A stretch of 64,000 nt of DNA from Streptomyces sp. ISL-66. Its GTDB lineage: Bacteria > Actinomycetota > Actinomycetes > Streptomycetales > Streptomycetaceae. Below are positions 36,623 to 47,420 of the stretch, one piece after another. Position numbers and translations under genes: made by a program. The notes under the pieces are model-generated. The model ran no database searches. It saw only the letters and a list, made by a program, of their open reading frames with translations, and was not told where the DNA came from. Each line of letters starts with the position of its first letter. The first letter of the stretch is position 1. Where the stretch lies: NCBI RefSeq assembly GCF_018614135.1, contig NZ_JAGGOW010000011.1, positions 1 to 64,000 on the forward strand. The letters are read 5' to 3'.

Positions 36623-37198
36623 TTAGGCGGGGGCCTGGAGGGACAGGTGCCAGTGCCTCGGCCAGCCCGCCAGAGTGACCGTGGACAAGGGCCGCACGTC
36701 CACGTTCCAGTAGGTCGTCGGCGGCGCGTTCAACGCGTACACGAGCGCCGCCCTGACCACCGAGGGCTCCGCCACCGCCAGGATCGCTCCCCCGTCGTCC
36801 GCCGGCCGGGTGTCGAGCCAGCCGCCGATCCGGGCGATGAAGGCGAGCAGGGATTCCCCGCCGTGCGGCGCGGCGCGCGGGTCGGCGAGCCAGAGGTCCA
36901 GGGCAGCGGGCTCCCTCGCGGCCACCTCCCCCAGGGTCAGCCCGCGCCAGCGGCCCATGTCGCACTCGCGCAGCGCGGGTTGCGCGAGCGGCGCGTACCC
37001 GAGGGCCGCGCCGGTGGCCCGGCTGCGGGTGGTCGGCGAGCAGTAGCGCAGGTCGGCCGAGCCCAGCGGTACGAGCCCGCGCGCGGCGGACTCCACCGCG
37101 CGCCAGCCGTCCACGTCGATGGGGCGGTCGTCGTCGAAGCGCTCGGCGAGCAGCGGGGTACTACGGGCTGCTGCGACTAGCGAAACCCGAACATGCAT
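36623..37198 (-). CDS. Histidine phosphatase-like protein lacking the RHG motif
   Basis: 191 residues from the ATG at 37198. The fold of phosphoglycerate-mutase-like histidine phosphatases is indicated by DLRYCSPTTRSRATGAALGYA, RECDMGRWRGLTLGEV, PHGGESLLAFIARIGGWLD and AVAEPSVVRAAL. However, the N-terminal catalytic RHG/RHA is replaced by VSLVAAARSTPLLAERF, with no histidine, and the second catalytic His (normally in VAHG) is replaced by AEP. It may therefore be a non-catalytic or altered member. It is downstream of the MocR gene on the same strand. Confidence 0.7.
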   Translation of the reverse strand: MHVRVSLVAAARSTPLLAERFDDDRPIDVDGWRAVESAARGLVPLGSADLRYCSPTTRSRATGAALGYAPLAQPALRECDMGRWRGLTLGEVAAREPAALDLWLADPRAAPHGGESLLAFIARIGGWLDTRPADDGGAILAVAEPSVVRAALVYALNAPPTTYWNVDVRPLSTVTLAGWPRHWHLSLQAPA

Positions 37199-37229
37199 GC
37201 GGCGATGGTGAGCCGCGTGTCGCACGGGG

Positions 37230-38682
37230 TCAAGCCTCTGTGCGAACCCCGCCGCCGATGCCCGACCGCATCCGCCGCACCGCCTCGGTGAGCTCGCCCG
37301 TACCGGCCACCCCGGCGAAACTCAGCCGGACGTACGCGGCCGGCGGTTCCGCGCAGAAGAACGGCCGGCCCGGCGCGACCTGCACCCCGGCGCGCAGCGC
37401 GGCCGCGGCGAAGGCCGTGTCGTCGAGGCCCCCGCCGGGCCTGACCCACAAGAGGTTGCCGCCGCGTGGCGCGGGGGGCACCTCCAGCTCCGGCAGCTCG
37501 CGCCGCAGCGCACCCGCCAGGACGTCCCGCCGGTGGCGCAGCTCGGCGGCGACGGCCCTGAGGTGGCGCGGCCAGGAGGGCGCGCCGACCAGTTCCAGGG
37601 CGGTCTCCTGGAGCGGCCGCGGCACGAAGAAGCTGTCCACGACCTGGATGGCGCGCAGCCGGTCCCGCACGGGGCCCCGGGCGGTCAGCGCGCCCACCCG
37701 CAGGCTGGGCGAGGTGACCTTGGTCAGCGACCGCACGTGCACGACGACCCCGTCGGTGTCCTGGGCGGCGAGGGTCGCGGGCAGCGGTCCGGCGTCCTCG
37801 TGGGCCAGGGCCCGCGCGTAGTCGTCCTCCACCACGAAGGCCCCGGCGGCGCGCGCGATCCGCAGCACCTCGCCGCGCCGCGCGTCGGACAGCACCGCCC
37901 CGGTCGGGTTCTGGAACAGCGGCTGGCATACGAACACCCGCGCCCCGGTCGCTTCGAAGGCGGCGGCCAGCAGGTCCGGCCGGACCCCGTCCTCGTCCAC
38001 GGGGACGGGCACGGGCCGGCATCCGGCGGCGCGGGCGATGGCCAGCAGCCCCGGGTAGGTCGGGGATTCGACGAGGATCGGCGCCCCGGGCGGGGCGAGG
38101 GCCCGCAGGGCGGTGGTGAGGGCGCTCTGCCCGCCGGCGGTGACCAGGACGTCCGCGGCCCCGACGGTGCCGCCCGGCCCGCCGATCTCCCGCGCGAACC
38201 AGTCCCTCAGCTCCGCCAGCCCCTCCACGGGCGGCCGTCCCCACGCGCCGGGCCGGCGCCCGGCGCGGGCGAGGGCCGCGGCCATGGCCCGCTCGGGCTG
38301 GAGCGTGGGGTGCATGTAGCCGCCGTTGAGCTCGATGACCCCGGTCGGCGGCGGGGTGAGGGTGACGAGCACGCCGGAGGCGTCGACCGAGCGCGGGACC
38401 ACGTCGCCCGCGCCTTCGGCGCTCAGGGCGACGGCCTGCCACGAGGTGTCTCCGGGCTCGGGCGCGGGGGTACGGGGCTGCGCCCGGAAGACGCCGGCTC
38501 CGGGGCGGGTGGTCACCAGGCCTTCGGCGGCGAGCTGGGCGAGGGCCCGGGAGACGGTGACGGGGCTGACGCGGAAGCGCTCGACGAGAGCCCGGCTGGA
38601 CGGGAGCTTTCCACCCACCGGATAGCGGCTCAGCTCGGGCCTGAGGGATTCTGCCAGTTCAGCCACGCTGCTACGCTCGTAC

Positions 38683-38684
<2 letters not shown>
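37230..38684 (-). CDS. MocR-type transcriptional regulator (GntR wHTH + aminotransferase fold)
   Basis: 484 residues. The N-terminal winged helix (about 1-68: LAESLRPELSRYPVGGKLPSSRALVERFRVSPVTVSRALAQLAAEGLVTTRPGAGVF) is of the GntR type. The rest is a fold-type-I aminotransferase domain: TAGGQSALTTALRAL, FVCQPLFQNPTGAVLSDAR, VVEDDYARAL, and SLTKVTSPSLRVGAL, in which the Lys would bind PLP. Such proteins sense PLP or amino-group ligands. It is divergent from an EamA transporter whose start codon overlaps its own, making that gene its likely target. Confidence 0.93.
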
Positions 38685-39762
<1,078 letters not shown>

Positions 39763-39818
39763 TGCCGGAACGACCTAAACTGCTAGCACCGGATCGGACT
39801 GCCACCTAGGAGGTCAGC

Positions 39819-40013
39819 ATGCGCGCGACCGAGGGCGATCAGCTGGTTCAGCACGGCAGGATCGTGGGCCAGCACGACAAGGTCGGAGAGATCACGCAGG
39901 TCCTGGGAGAGAACGGCACGCCTCCCTACCGGGTCCGCTTCACGGATGGGCACGAGGCCGTCATGTCCCCCGGGCCCGACTGCGTCGTGAAGCACCCCGT
40001 CGACGACCACTGA
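39819..40013 (+). CDS. DUF1918 domain protein
   Basis: 64 residues from the ATG at 39819, which has AGGAGG five bases upstream. The whole protein is the DUF1918 domain: ATEGDQLVQHGRIVGQHDKVGEITQVLGENGTPPYRVRFTDGHEAVMSPGPDCVVKH, a small SH3-like barrel common in actinobacteria. Function unknown. It converges with the GHL10 gene with one base between them. Confidence 0.9.
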   Translation: MRATEGDQLVQHGRIVGQHDKVGEITQVLGENGTPPYRVRFTDGHEAVMSPGPDCVVKHPVDDH

Positions 40014-40014
40014 G

Positions 40015-41364
40015 TCAGCGGGGCGGCACCGCCGCCACCGTCGGGTAGTGGTCGGCCACCACCGTGGCCATCGCCCCGTTGGGGTCCGCGACCACCTGCT
40101 TCGCCGAGAAGTAGGCGTGGCCGCGGACCTCCGGGTAGCCGCGGGCGAAGCGCACGTGCCGCGACAGCTCCCGCGGATCGCGCCAGGCGGCGGTGGAGCT
40201 CCGCGGATCGCAGCGGTAGAGCGCCTCCCCCACGTAGAGCTGGACGCGGGTGCCGGCGACGGCGCTCGCCCACCAGGGGACGAGCGCCGCGTAGTCGGCG
40301 GTCGGGTGGCCGATCTGCCAGTACACCTGCGGCACGATGTAGTCGATCCAGCCCTCGCGCACCCACTTGCGCGTGTCCGCGTACAGGTCGTCGTACGTGG
40401 TGGCGCCCGCCCGCGTCGGCGAACCGAGCGGATCGCGGTCGGAGTTGCGCCAGACCGCGAAGGGGCTGACGCCGAAGCGCGTGGCCGGGCGCAGCGCCCG
40501 TAGCCGCTCGGACATCTCGCGGACCAGGGTGTCCGTGTTGTGGCGGCGCCAGTCGGCTCGGGTGGCGAAGGAGCGGCCGTACCGCTCGTACGCGGCGTCG
40601 TCGTCGAAGTCGCGGCCCTCGACGGGGTACGGGTAGAAGTAGTCGTCCCAGTGGACCCCGTCGACGGGGTAGCGGGCGACGGCGTCGAGCATGGCGTCCT
40701 GTACGAAGCGGCGGACCTCGGGCAGCCCGGGGTTGTAGTAGAGCTTCCCGCCGTAGGCCACGGTCCAACCGCGGTTGCGGCGGGCCGGGTGGCCCGGGGA
40801 GAGCAGGCCCGGGTCGGTGTGGTTGGCCACGCGGTACGGGTTGAACCAGGCGTGCAGCTGGAGCCCCCGGGCGTGCGCCTCGCTCACGGCGGTGCCGAGC
40901 GGGTCCCAGCCGGGGTCGACCCCTTGTTCGCCGGTCAGCCACTGGGACCACGGTTCGCGCGCCGAGGGCCACATGGCGTCGGCGGTGGGCCGGACCTGGA
41001 GGATCACCACGTTGAGGCGGCGGGAGACGGCGGTGTCGAGGAGGGCCAGCAGCTCGGCGCGCTGATCGTCCGCGGCGAGTCCGCTCCGCGAGGGCCAGTC
41101 CACGTTCTGCACGGAGGCGACCCACATCCCGCGGAACTCGGCCTTGGCCGCCCCGCCGGCCCCGGCCGCCGCCGCCCGCGGAGCGGCCGGCCCCTTCGCC
41201 CGCGCCTCGTTCGCCCCGGCCCCCTTCGCCGGGGCCCCGTTCGCCCCGGCCCCGTCGGCCGGGGCTCCGCTCGCCCTGACCGCTTTCGCGGGGGCGGCCG
41301 TAGCCACCGCGGCCAGCACCCCCGCCGCGCCGGTGAGCACCCCCCGCCTCCCGATGTACGCCAT
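40015..41364 (-). CDS. Secreted glycoside hydrolase-like protein (GHL10/DUF187)
   Basis: 449 residues from the ATG at 41364. The N-terminus MAYIGRRGVLTGAAGVLAAVATAAPAKA carries adjacent arginines and a hydrophobic run, so Tat or Sec export is likely. A repetitive linker follows (GAPADGAGANGAPAKGAGANEARAKG). The hydrolase domain starts at AEFRGMWVASVQNVDWPSRSGL and has LNVVILQVRPTADAMW, LQLHAWFNPYRVA, VDGVHWDDYFYP (candidate acidic active-site residues) and RFGVSPFAVWRN. This is the GHL10 family, related to alpha-amylase-like barrels and thought to act on cell-wall or exopolysaccharide. Exact substrate unknown. Confidence 0.9.
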   Translation of the reverse strand: MAYIGRRGVLTGAAGVLAAVATAAPAKAVRASGAPADGAGANGAPAKGAGANEARAKGPAAPRAAAAGAGGAAKAEFRGMWVASVQNVDWPSRSGLAADDQRAELLALLDTAVSRRLNVVILQVRPTADAMWPSAREPWSQWLTGEQGVDPGWDPLGTAVSEAHARGLQLHAWFNPYRVANHTDPGLLSPGHPARRNRGWTVAYGGKLYYNPGLPEVRRFVQDAMLDAVARYPVDGVHWDDYFYPYPVEGRDFDDDAAYERYGRSFATRADWRRHNTDTLVREMSERLRALRPATRFGVSPFAVWRNSDRDPLGSPTRAGATTYDDLYADTRKWVREGWIDYIVPQVYWQIGHPTADYAALVPWWASAVAGTRVQLYVGEALYRCDPRSSTAAWRDPRELSRHVRFARGYPEVRGHAYFSAKQVVADPNGAMATVVADHYPTVAAVPPR

Positions 41365-41515
41365 GTGACGCCTCCGCTCCGTTCGGTGACATTGCCTCGT
41401 GTCCGCCCAGCATGCCCGCCCCGGCCCGACATGCCGGGCAACGACGGGGGTAACGTCGGGGGGCGTGGCGGGCGCCGGAACGCAGTTACCACTGCACCAG
41501 TACGGGGGACCCGCG

Positions 41516-42412
41516 ATGGAGAGCAGCGAAAGGCACGATGTGACGGACCTCCCAGACGACATCTCACGCGTCGGCGTAGTGGGCTGTGGGCAGATGGGCG
41601 CGGGTATCGCGGAGGTGTTCGCCCGGAGCGGTCTCGAGGTGATGGTCGCCGAGACCACCGGCGAGGCCCTGGAGCTCGGACGGACCCGGCTGCACACCTC
41701 GCTGACGCGAGCCGCCGAACGCGGCAAGATCAGCGCGGAGGAGCGGGACGCGACCCTGGCCCGACTGTCGTTCACCACCGACCTCGGCGAGTTCGCCGAC
41801 CGCGACCTCGTCATCGAGGCGGTCGTCGAGAACGAGCAGGTCAAGACGGAGATCTTCCAGGTCCTCGACCAGGTGATCACCCGCCCGGACGCGATCCTCG
41901 CCTCCAACACCTCCTCGATCCCGCTGGTCAAGCTGGCCGTCGCGACCTCGCGTCCCGACCAGGTCATCGGCATCCACTTCTTCAACCCGGCCCCGGTGCA
42001 GCAGCTCGTCGAGCTGATCCCGGCGCTGACCACGAGCGACGAGACGATCAAGCGCGCCGAGGCCCTGGTCGGGGGCGTGCTGGGCAAGCACGCCATCCGC
42101 GCCCAGGACCGTTCCGGTTTCGTCGTCAACGCGCTCCTGATCCCGTACCTGTTGTCCGCGATCCGGATGTTCGAGTCCGGGATCGCGAGCCGCGAGGACA
42201 TCGACAACGGCATGGAACTGGGCTGCGCCCACCCGATGGGCCCGCTGAAGCTCGCGGACCTCATCGGCCTGGACACGGTGGCCTCGGTGGCCGACTCGAT
42301 GTACGCGGAGTTCAAGGAGCCCCTGTACGCGGCTCCCCCGCTGCTCCAGCGGATGGTCGACGCCGGCCGCCTCGGCCGCAAGACCGGCTCGGGCTTCTAC
42401 CCGTACGGCTGA
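41516..42412 (+). CDS. 3-hydroxybutyryl-CoA dehydrogenase
   Basis: 298 residues from the ATG at 41516; a GTG at 41540 is an alternative. The NAD-binding motif is VGVVGCGQMGAGIAEVFARSG (residues 19-39). The catalytic dyad region is VIGIHFFNPAPVQQLVELIPAL (His about 150) and the C-terminal signature is RSGFVVNALLIPYLLSAIRMFESGIASREDIDNGMELGCAHPMGPLKLADLIGLD. It oxidises (S)-3-hydroxyacyl-CoA to 3-oxoacyl-CoA in fatty acid or butyryl-CoA metabolism. It stands alone; the family name is firm but the chain-length preference is not. Confidence 0.95.
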   Translation: MESSERHDVTDLPDDISRVGVVGCGQMGAGIAEVFARSGLEVMVAETTGEALELGRTRLHTSLTRAAERGKISAEERDATLARLSFTTDLGEFADRDLVIEAVVENEQVKTEIFQVLDQVITRPDAILASNTSSIPLVKLAVATSRPDQVIGIHFFNPAPVQQLVELIPALTTSDETIKRAEALVGGVLGKHAIRAQDRSGFVVNALLIPYLLSAIRMFESGIASREDIDNGMELGCAHPMGPLKLADLIGLDTVASVADSMYAEFKEPLYAAPPLLQRMVDAGRLGRKTGSGFYPYG

Positions 42413-42426
42413 TGCGAGCGGCTGCC

Positions 42427-42473
42427 CCGTACGGATGAGCCCTACGCCTGACCCGTACGCCTCATCCGTACGG
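42427..42473. terminator. Inverted repeat between the dehydrogenase and NUDIX genes
   Basis: CCGTACGGATGAG and its exact reverse complement CTCATCCGTACGG form a 13-base stem around a 21-base interior, 15 bases after the dehydrogenase stop codon and 23 bases before the end of the convergent NUDIX gene. A two-way terminator is the likely role. Confidence 0.65.
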
Positions 42474-42495
42474 CCGCCCCGCGCGGATCGTGCGG

Positions 42496-43026
42496 CTACC
42501 CGAGCCGCAGGTGGTGCAGCAACAGCAGCCCGGCCGCCATGTTGGCGGCCGGGATCTCGCCGCGCGCGATCATGTCCGGCACCAGCTTGAGCGGCACCCA
42601 CTCGCGGCGCGAGGACTCGAAGTCGTCCTCGGGGTGGCCGGTGTACGTGGCTCCGTCCGCCCAGTAGAGGTGGTGGCGGGCATCGGTCAGCCCGTTGGAC
42701 GGCTCCACGGTCATCAGGTGGCGCAGCGGGCCCGGCCGCCAGCCCGACTCCTCCTCCATCTCCCGGGCCGCGGCGCTCTCCAGGGACTCGCCGTCCTCGA
42801 CGACGCCGGCGGGCAGTTCCCAGCCCCAGCTGTCGGTGATGAAGCGGTGGCGCCACAGCAGCAGCACCTCGTTGGCCTCGTTGACGGCCGTGGCGACGGC
42901 CACCGGACGCAGCCGGATCACGAAGTGGTCCAGGTGCCGGCCGTCGGGGAGTTCCACGTCGGCGAGATTCACGTCGAACCAGCGGTTCGTGTACACAGTC
43001 TGCTCACTCAGGTTCATCCACTGCAC
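42496..43026 (-). CDS. NUDIX hydrolase
   Basis: 176 residues from a GTG at 43026 (VQWMNLSEQTVY); the next ATG, three codons later, is also possible. AAGGTGG precedes the GTG. The NUDIX box is complete: GWELPAGVVEDGESLESAAAREMEEESGW, matching G-x5-E-x7-R-E-U-x-E-E-x-G-U. It hydrolyses a nucleoside diphosphate linked to another group; the ADP-ribose-pyrophosphatase-like N-terminus (YTNRWFDVNLADVELPDGRHLDHFVI) fits ADP-sugar substrates. It lies 53 bases after the HTH-TPR regulator gene, likely cotranscribed. Confidence 0.93.
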   Translation of the reverse strand: MQWMNLSEQTVYTNRWFDVNLADVELPDGRHLDHFVIRLRPVAVATAVNEANEVLLLWRHRFITDSWGWELPAGVVEDGESLESAAAREMEEESGWRPGPLRHLMTVEPSNGLTDARHHLYWADGATYTGHPEDDFESSRREWVPLKLVPDMIARGEIPAANMAAGLLLLHHLRLG

Positions 43027-43079
43027 GGTTCTGCCACCTTCCGATCGAGTAGGTGGCAACATGGCAGCAGTTCACCCGC

Positions 43080-44420
43080 TCACAGGGGAACGCGCAGCGC
43101 CCCGTCGATGAGCTCCGCGGTCTCCCCCGCCCCCGGACAACCGCTGGTCAGCAGCTGTTCGCGGACCGCCCGCAGCCGGTCGCGCAAGCGCAGCGACTCC
43201 ATCCCCTTGGCCCGCTCGGCCATTTCGGCCGCCGCCGCCACCGCCTGGTCGGCCTCGCCCTGGCGCAGCTGGATCTCGCACAGCATCGCCAGGCGGTGCA
43301 CCCGGCCCCGGTCGTGCGCGGGGGTGCCGACGGCCGCCGCCGCCTGCTCGTGCGCCGCCCGCAGATCGCCCAGACCGAGCAGCGCCTCGGCCACCTGTAC
43401 GTTGACCAGGCCGGGCTGGACGTACCCCGTCTCATCGGGCTCCGCGCCGGGCCGGATCCGCTCGGCGGCCGCCTCGGCGTTGCGGATGCAGGCCAACGCG
43501 GCGGCACCATCGCCGAGTTGGGCGTAGGCCTTGGCCTGCATGGCGTACAGATCGGCGGCCAGCGCCGGGGTGGTGTACCGGCCCGCCGAGCGCAGGGCGG
43601 CCTCGGCGAAGGCCACGGCCTGGCGGAACTCCCGTAGGTGCAGGGACTGGTTGACGATCAGCGCGATGACGTAGGCGCCCAACCCCCGGTCCCCACTGGC
43701 CTTGGCCAGGCGCAGGGCCTGGTGGAAGTAGCGCTGGGCCAGCCCGTGGGCGTCCGAGTCGTACGCGCAGATCCCCGCCACCGCCACCAGGGAACCGGTC
43801 GCCCGGTGCAGGCTGCGCCCCAGGCCGTCGCAGTAACTCCCGCGCAGCATCGGGGCGGTCTCGGTCCCGAGGAAGCGGACGATGCGGTCACGGGTGGCCA
43901 CACCGCCCGCCCGCCGGTACATCAGCTCGTAGTGCGCGCGGGCGGCCCGCAGGATCTCGACGTGCTCGGGGCCGACCCGGGTGGGCCCCTCGCGGGACAC
44001 GTCGGCGTCCTCCGGCGGGTTCTCCCACTCCCACACCGGGATCACGGCGGGGGTGCCCGTGACGGCCCCGGTGGTGAGGCACTTCAGCCGTCCCTGCTCG
44101 TCGGAGCGCCACAGGGCGGCGGCCCGGTCCACGAAACCGCTGAGCGGGGAGGCGTGCGGGCCCTCGGACCCTCCCGGCGGGCCGAGGCCTACGTCGTCGA
44201 GGGAGAGCGGTCTGCGCAGCCGGCCCCCGATCACCTCGCAGATCAGGTCCGGAACCTGGCCGCGGGGCCGCTGCCCCTTCAACCACCGGGCAACGGCGGT
44301 GTGTTCGTAGCGAAGGGCCAGGCCGCGGTCGCGGCCCGCCTGGTTCACGTGCGCGGCGAGCCCGGCGTGGGACATGCCCGCCTCCGCGAGGAGGGCGTCG
44401 AGCAGTGCATTGGGCTGCAT
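43080..44420 (-). CDS. HTH/TPR-type transcriptional regulator
   Basis: 446 residues from the ATG at 44420, with GGAGG five bases upstream. The N-terminus (MQPNALLDALLAEAGMSHAGLAAHVNQAGRDRGLALRYEHTAVARWLKGQRPRG) is the DNA-binding domain seen in many Streptomyces XRE-like regulators. The rest is tetratricopeptide-like: repeated helices such as YFHQALRLAKASGDRGLGAYVIALI and AKAYAQLGDGAAALACIRNAE. A signal peptide or small molecule may be sensed by the TPR part. It may control itself and the NUDIX gene below. A perfect inverted repeat lies 45 bases upstream. Confidence 0.8.
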   Translation of the reverse strand: MQPNALLDALLAEAGMSHAGLAAHVNQAGRDRGLALRYEHTAVARWLKGQRPRGQVPDLICEVIGGRLRRPLSLDDVGLGPPGGSEGPHASPLSGFVDRAAALWRSDEQGRLKCLTTGAVTGTPAVIPVWEWENPPEDADVSREGPTRVGPEHVEILRAARAHYELMYRRAGGVATRDRIVRFLGTETAPMLRGSYCDGLGRSLHRATGSLVAVAGICAYDSDAHGLAQRYFHQALRLAKASGDRGLGAYVIALIVNQSLHLREFRQAVAFAEAALRSAGRYTTPALAADLYAMQAKAYAQLGDGAAALACIRNAEAAAERIRPGAEPDETGYVQPGLVNVQVAEALLGLGDLRAAHEQAAAAVGTPAHDRGRVHRLAMLCEIQLRQGEADQAVAAAAEMAERAKGMESLRLRDRLRAVREQLLTSGCPGAGETAELIDGALRVPL

Positions 44421-44831
44421 GGGCCCCTCCATCGGCTCGTCGGAATCAGGCTAGTGGGTGCGCGGTTCACACGGGGTGTGAACGCAGTACGCGCATAAAT
44501 GCGATACGCACCCTGTCGGGGGACACCCCGCGAGCGCTTCACTGAAGGGCCTCGCCAAGAGGTGACTCGGGTCGTCGGCTCCCCCCTCGTACAGTGCGAC
44601 GACCCGTCAACCGCGCCGCCCGTCCTGTTGTCTGCCCGACACTCCACGGCAGGCGGGCGGCGCGCTTCGGCTCTGCCGGGGCCCGGTTGGTCGCCGGTCC
44701 CCGGCCGGGCCGGACCGAACGCGCGCCGGGTCCACCCACCGGGCCCGGTGCGCGTGGTCTCGAACCCGCGGCGCGGACGCCCGCGACCCAGCCGCGCGGA
44801 CGTCCGCGCCCCGAGCGAAGGCCGGGTACGG
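44421..44831. other. Gene-free stretch upstream of the HTH-TPR gene
   Basis: Apart from the operator-like inverted repeat at 44465-44483 and the terminator after pheT, I see no gene in this stretch. The stretch 44590-44830 is rich in CCGG-type runs, and the open frames across it are composition artefacts. Confidence 0.4.
44465..44483. promoter_or_regulatory. Perfect inverted repeat upstream of the HTH-TPR gene
   Basis: GTTCACAC-GGG-GTGTGAAC, two perfect 8-base arms with a 3-base spacer, lies 45 bases before the regulator start. It has the form of a dimeric operator and may be bound by the regulator itself. Confidence 0.55.
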
Positions 44832-44870
44832 GTGAGGGGGTGCATCCCGGATCGGGATGCACCCCCTCAC
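44832..44870 (-). terminator. Terminator after pheT
   Basis: A perfect 18-base stem (left arm GTGAGGGGGTGCATCCCG, right arm its reverse complement) with a 3-base loop, 22 bases beyond the pheT stop codon. Confidence 0.88.
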
Positions 44871-44891
44871 TGCCGTGGACCGCGCCGGCGG

Positions 44892-47420
44892 CTACGCTCC
44901 GCGCAGCACCGCGCCCGTCCGCTCGCCCGCCAGGGCGACCGCCGCGTCACGCGCGGCCGTCGACTCCTCGGCCGTCAGCGTCCGGTCCGCGGCCCGGAAG
45001 CGCAGCGCGTAGGCCAGGGACTTCTTGCCCGCGCCCACCTGCTCGCCCTCGAAGACGTCGAACAGCCGCAGGGACTCCAGCAGTTCACCGGCGCCCTTGC
45101 GCAGCGCCGCCTCGACCGCGGCGGCCGGAACCGACGCGTCCACGATCAGCGCGACGTCCTGGGTCGCCACCGGGAAGGAGGAGATCCGGGGCGCCTGGAG
45201 GGCCTCGCCGCCGGCCGCCGCGAGGCGGTCCAGGTCGAGTTCCATCGCGCTGGTGCGGGCCGGCAGGCCCATCGCCTTGACCACGCGCGGGTGCAGCTCA
45301 CCGGCGTGGCCGATGACCGTCTCCACCCCGTCGAGGGTGACGAGCAGTTCGGCGCACCGGCCGGGGTGCCAGGGGCCGTACTGGCCCTGGCGCACCACGA
45401 GCTCCGCACCGGCCTCGACGGCCAGCGAGCGCGCGGCCTGGACGGCGTCCGCCCAGTCGGCCGGACGGCCCTTGCCCCACCAGCCGGCCTGCTCGCGGGC
45501 TCCGGCCAGCACGACCGCGGCGTAACGCGGCTGCGCGGGCAGGGCCGCGTTCAGGGTGGCGATCTCCTCGTCCGTGGGACGCCGGTCGACGGGCAGCCGT
45601 ACGGCGACACCCGGCTGCGCGGCGGCCCGGAAGACCGAGCCGGTCTCGAAGAGCGCGAGGTCGTGGCTGCCCCGGCTGTCGTTGCGCCGCAGCGCGCCGA
45701 GCAGGCCCGGCAGCAGCGTGGTGCGCAGCGCCGGCTCCTCGTCGGAGATCGGGTTGACCAGCTTGACGACCTGGCGGGAGGCGTCGTGCGCGGGCAGCTG
45801 GAGCTGGTCGAAGACGCCCTCGCCCAGGAACGGGTAGCTCAGCGCCTCCACGTAGCCCGCGCCGGCCAGCGCGCGGCCGACCCGGCGGTGCAGCTGCTGC
45901 CGGGCCGTCAGACCGCGGCCGGAGGGCACCTGCGGGAGGGTCGAGGGAAGGTTCCCGTAGCCCTCCAGCCGGATGACTTCCTCGGCGAGGTCGTTGGGCT
46001 CGGCGAGGTCGGGCCGCCACGAGGGAACGGTGACGACGAGCTCGTCCTGGCCGTAGACGTCGCAGCCCACCTCCTGGAGGCGGCGTACGACGGTCTCGCG
46101 GCCGTAGTCCATGCCCGCGACCTTGTCGGGGTGGTCCGCGCTCATCGCGATGGTGCGCGGGGCGCCCGGTGCGGTGAGCGCGGTGACGCCGGCCTCGGCG
46201 GTGCCGCCCGCGAGCAGCACCAGCAGGTCGACGGTGCGCTGCGCGGCCGCGGCCGCGGCCTGCGGGTCGACGCCCCGCTCGAAGCGCTTGGACGCCTCGG
46301 AGGAGAGCTTGAGGCGGCGGGCGGTGCGCGAGATCGACACGGAGTCGAAGTGCGCGGCCTCGACGACCACGTCGGTGGTGCCGGTGACCGCGCCGGTCAC
46401 GGGGTCGGTGACGGAGTCGGCGATCTCGGTGTTGGCGCCGCCCATGACACCGGCGAGCCCGATCGGGCCGCTGTTGTCGGTGATCACCAGGTCCTCGGAG
46501 TCGAGCGTGCGCTTGACCCCGTCGAGGGTGGTGAACTTCTCGCCCTGCTCGGCGCGCCGGACGCCGATGGCGCCGTCGATCCGCGAGCGGTCGTAGGCGT
46601 GCAGCGGCTGACCGAGCTCCAGCATCACGTAGTTCGTGATGTCCACGGCGAGCGAGATCGGGCGCATGCCCGCCTTCTGCAGGCGGCGGGTGAGCCAGAT
46701 CGGGGAGCGCGCCTCGGGGTCGAGGCCGGTCACCGTGCGCGCGGTGAAGTGGTCGCAGCCCCGCGGGTCGTCGATCTTGACGGCGTAGCCGTACGAGTTC
46801 GGCGCGGGCACGTCGAGGAGCGCCGGGTCGCGCAGCGGCAGGCCGTACGCGGTGGCGGCCTCGCGGGCCACACCGCGCATGGACATGCAGTAGCCGCGGT
46901 CCGGGGTGATGTCGATGTCGAGGACCTCGTCGACGAGCTCCAGGAGCTTGATCGCGTCGGTGCCGACCTCGTGTTCGTGCGGCAGCACGATGATGCCGTG
47001 CGTGCCGTCGTCCCCCATGCCCAGCTCGTCGCCGGAGCAGATCATGCCGTGCGAGGTCCGGCCGTACGTCTTGCGCGAGGCGATCGCGAAGTCGCCGGGC
47101 AGCACCGCGCCGGGCAGGACCACGACGACCTTGTCGCCGACGGAGAAGTTCCGGGCGCCGCAGACGATCTCCTGCGGTTCGCCGGTGCCGTTGGCCGAGC
47201 CGACGTCCACCGTGCAGAAGCGGATCGGCTTGCGGAAGCCTTCGAGCTCCTCGATGGATCGCACCTGGCCGACGACGAGCGGGCCCTTGAGGCCACCGCC
47301 GAGCTGCTCGACCGTCTCGACCTCGAGGCCGGCGTCGACGAGCTTGGCCGCGACGTCGCGACCGGTTTCACCGGCGGGGAGGTCGACGTACTCCCGCAGC
47401 CAAGAAAGCGGGACCCGCAT
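44892..47420 (-). CDS. pheT: Phenylalanyl-tRNA synthetase beta subunit
   Basis: 842 residues, the usual length. It starts [14 protein letters not shown]; the tRNA-binding OB domain is about 40-155 ([26 protein letters not shown]), followed by B3/B4 editing and B5 domains, and an FDX-ACB tRNA-anticodon-binding C-terminus ([66 protein letters not shown]). Its ATG overlaps the pheS stop by one base (TGATG), so the subunits are translationally coupled. It works as an alpha2-beta2 enzyme with PheS. Confidence 0.97.
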   Translation of the reverse strand: MRVPLSWLREYVDLPAGETGRDVAAKLVDAGLEVETVEQLGGGLKGPLVVGQVRSIEELEGFRKPIRFCTVDVGSANGTGEPQEIVCGARNFSVGDKVVVVLPGAVLPGDFAIASRKTYGRTSHGMICSGDELGMGDDGTHGIIVLPHEHEVGTDAIKLLELVDEVLDIDITPDRGYCMSMRGVAREAATAYGLPLRDPALLDVPAPNSYGYAVKIDDPRGCDHFTARTVTGLDPEARSPIWLTRRLQKAGMRPISLAVDITNYVMLELGQPLHAYDRSRIDGAIGVRRAEQGEKFTTLDGVKRTLDSEDLVITDNSGPIGLAGVMGGANTEIADSVTDPVTGAVTGTTDVVVEAAHFDSVSISRTARRLKLSSEASKRFERGVDPQAAAAAAQRTVDLLVLLAGGTAEAGVTALTAPGAPRTIAMSADHPDKVAGMDYGRETVVRRLQEVGCDVYGQDELVVTVPSWRPDLAEPNDLAEEVIRLEGYGNLPSTLPQVPSGRGLTARQQLHRRVGRALAGAGYVEALSYPFLGEGVFDQLQLPAHDASRQVVKLVNPISDEEPALRTTLLPGLLGALRRNDSRGSHDLALFETGSVFRAAAQPGVAVRLPVDRRPTDEEIATLNAALPAQPRYAAVVLAGAREQAGWWGKGRPADWADAVQAARSLAVEAGAELVVRQGQYGPWHPGRCAELLVTLDGVETVIGHAGELHPRVVKAMGLPARTSAMELDLDRLAAAGGEALQAPRISSFPVATQDVALIVDASVPAAAVEAALRKGAGELLESLRLFDVFEGEQVGAGKKSLAYALRFRAADRTLTAEESTAARDAAVALAGERTGAVLRGA

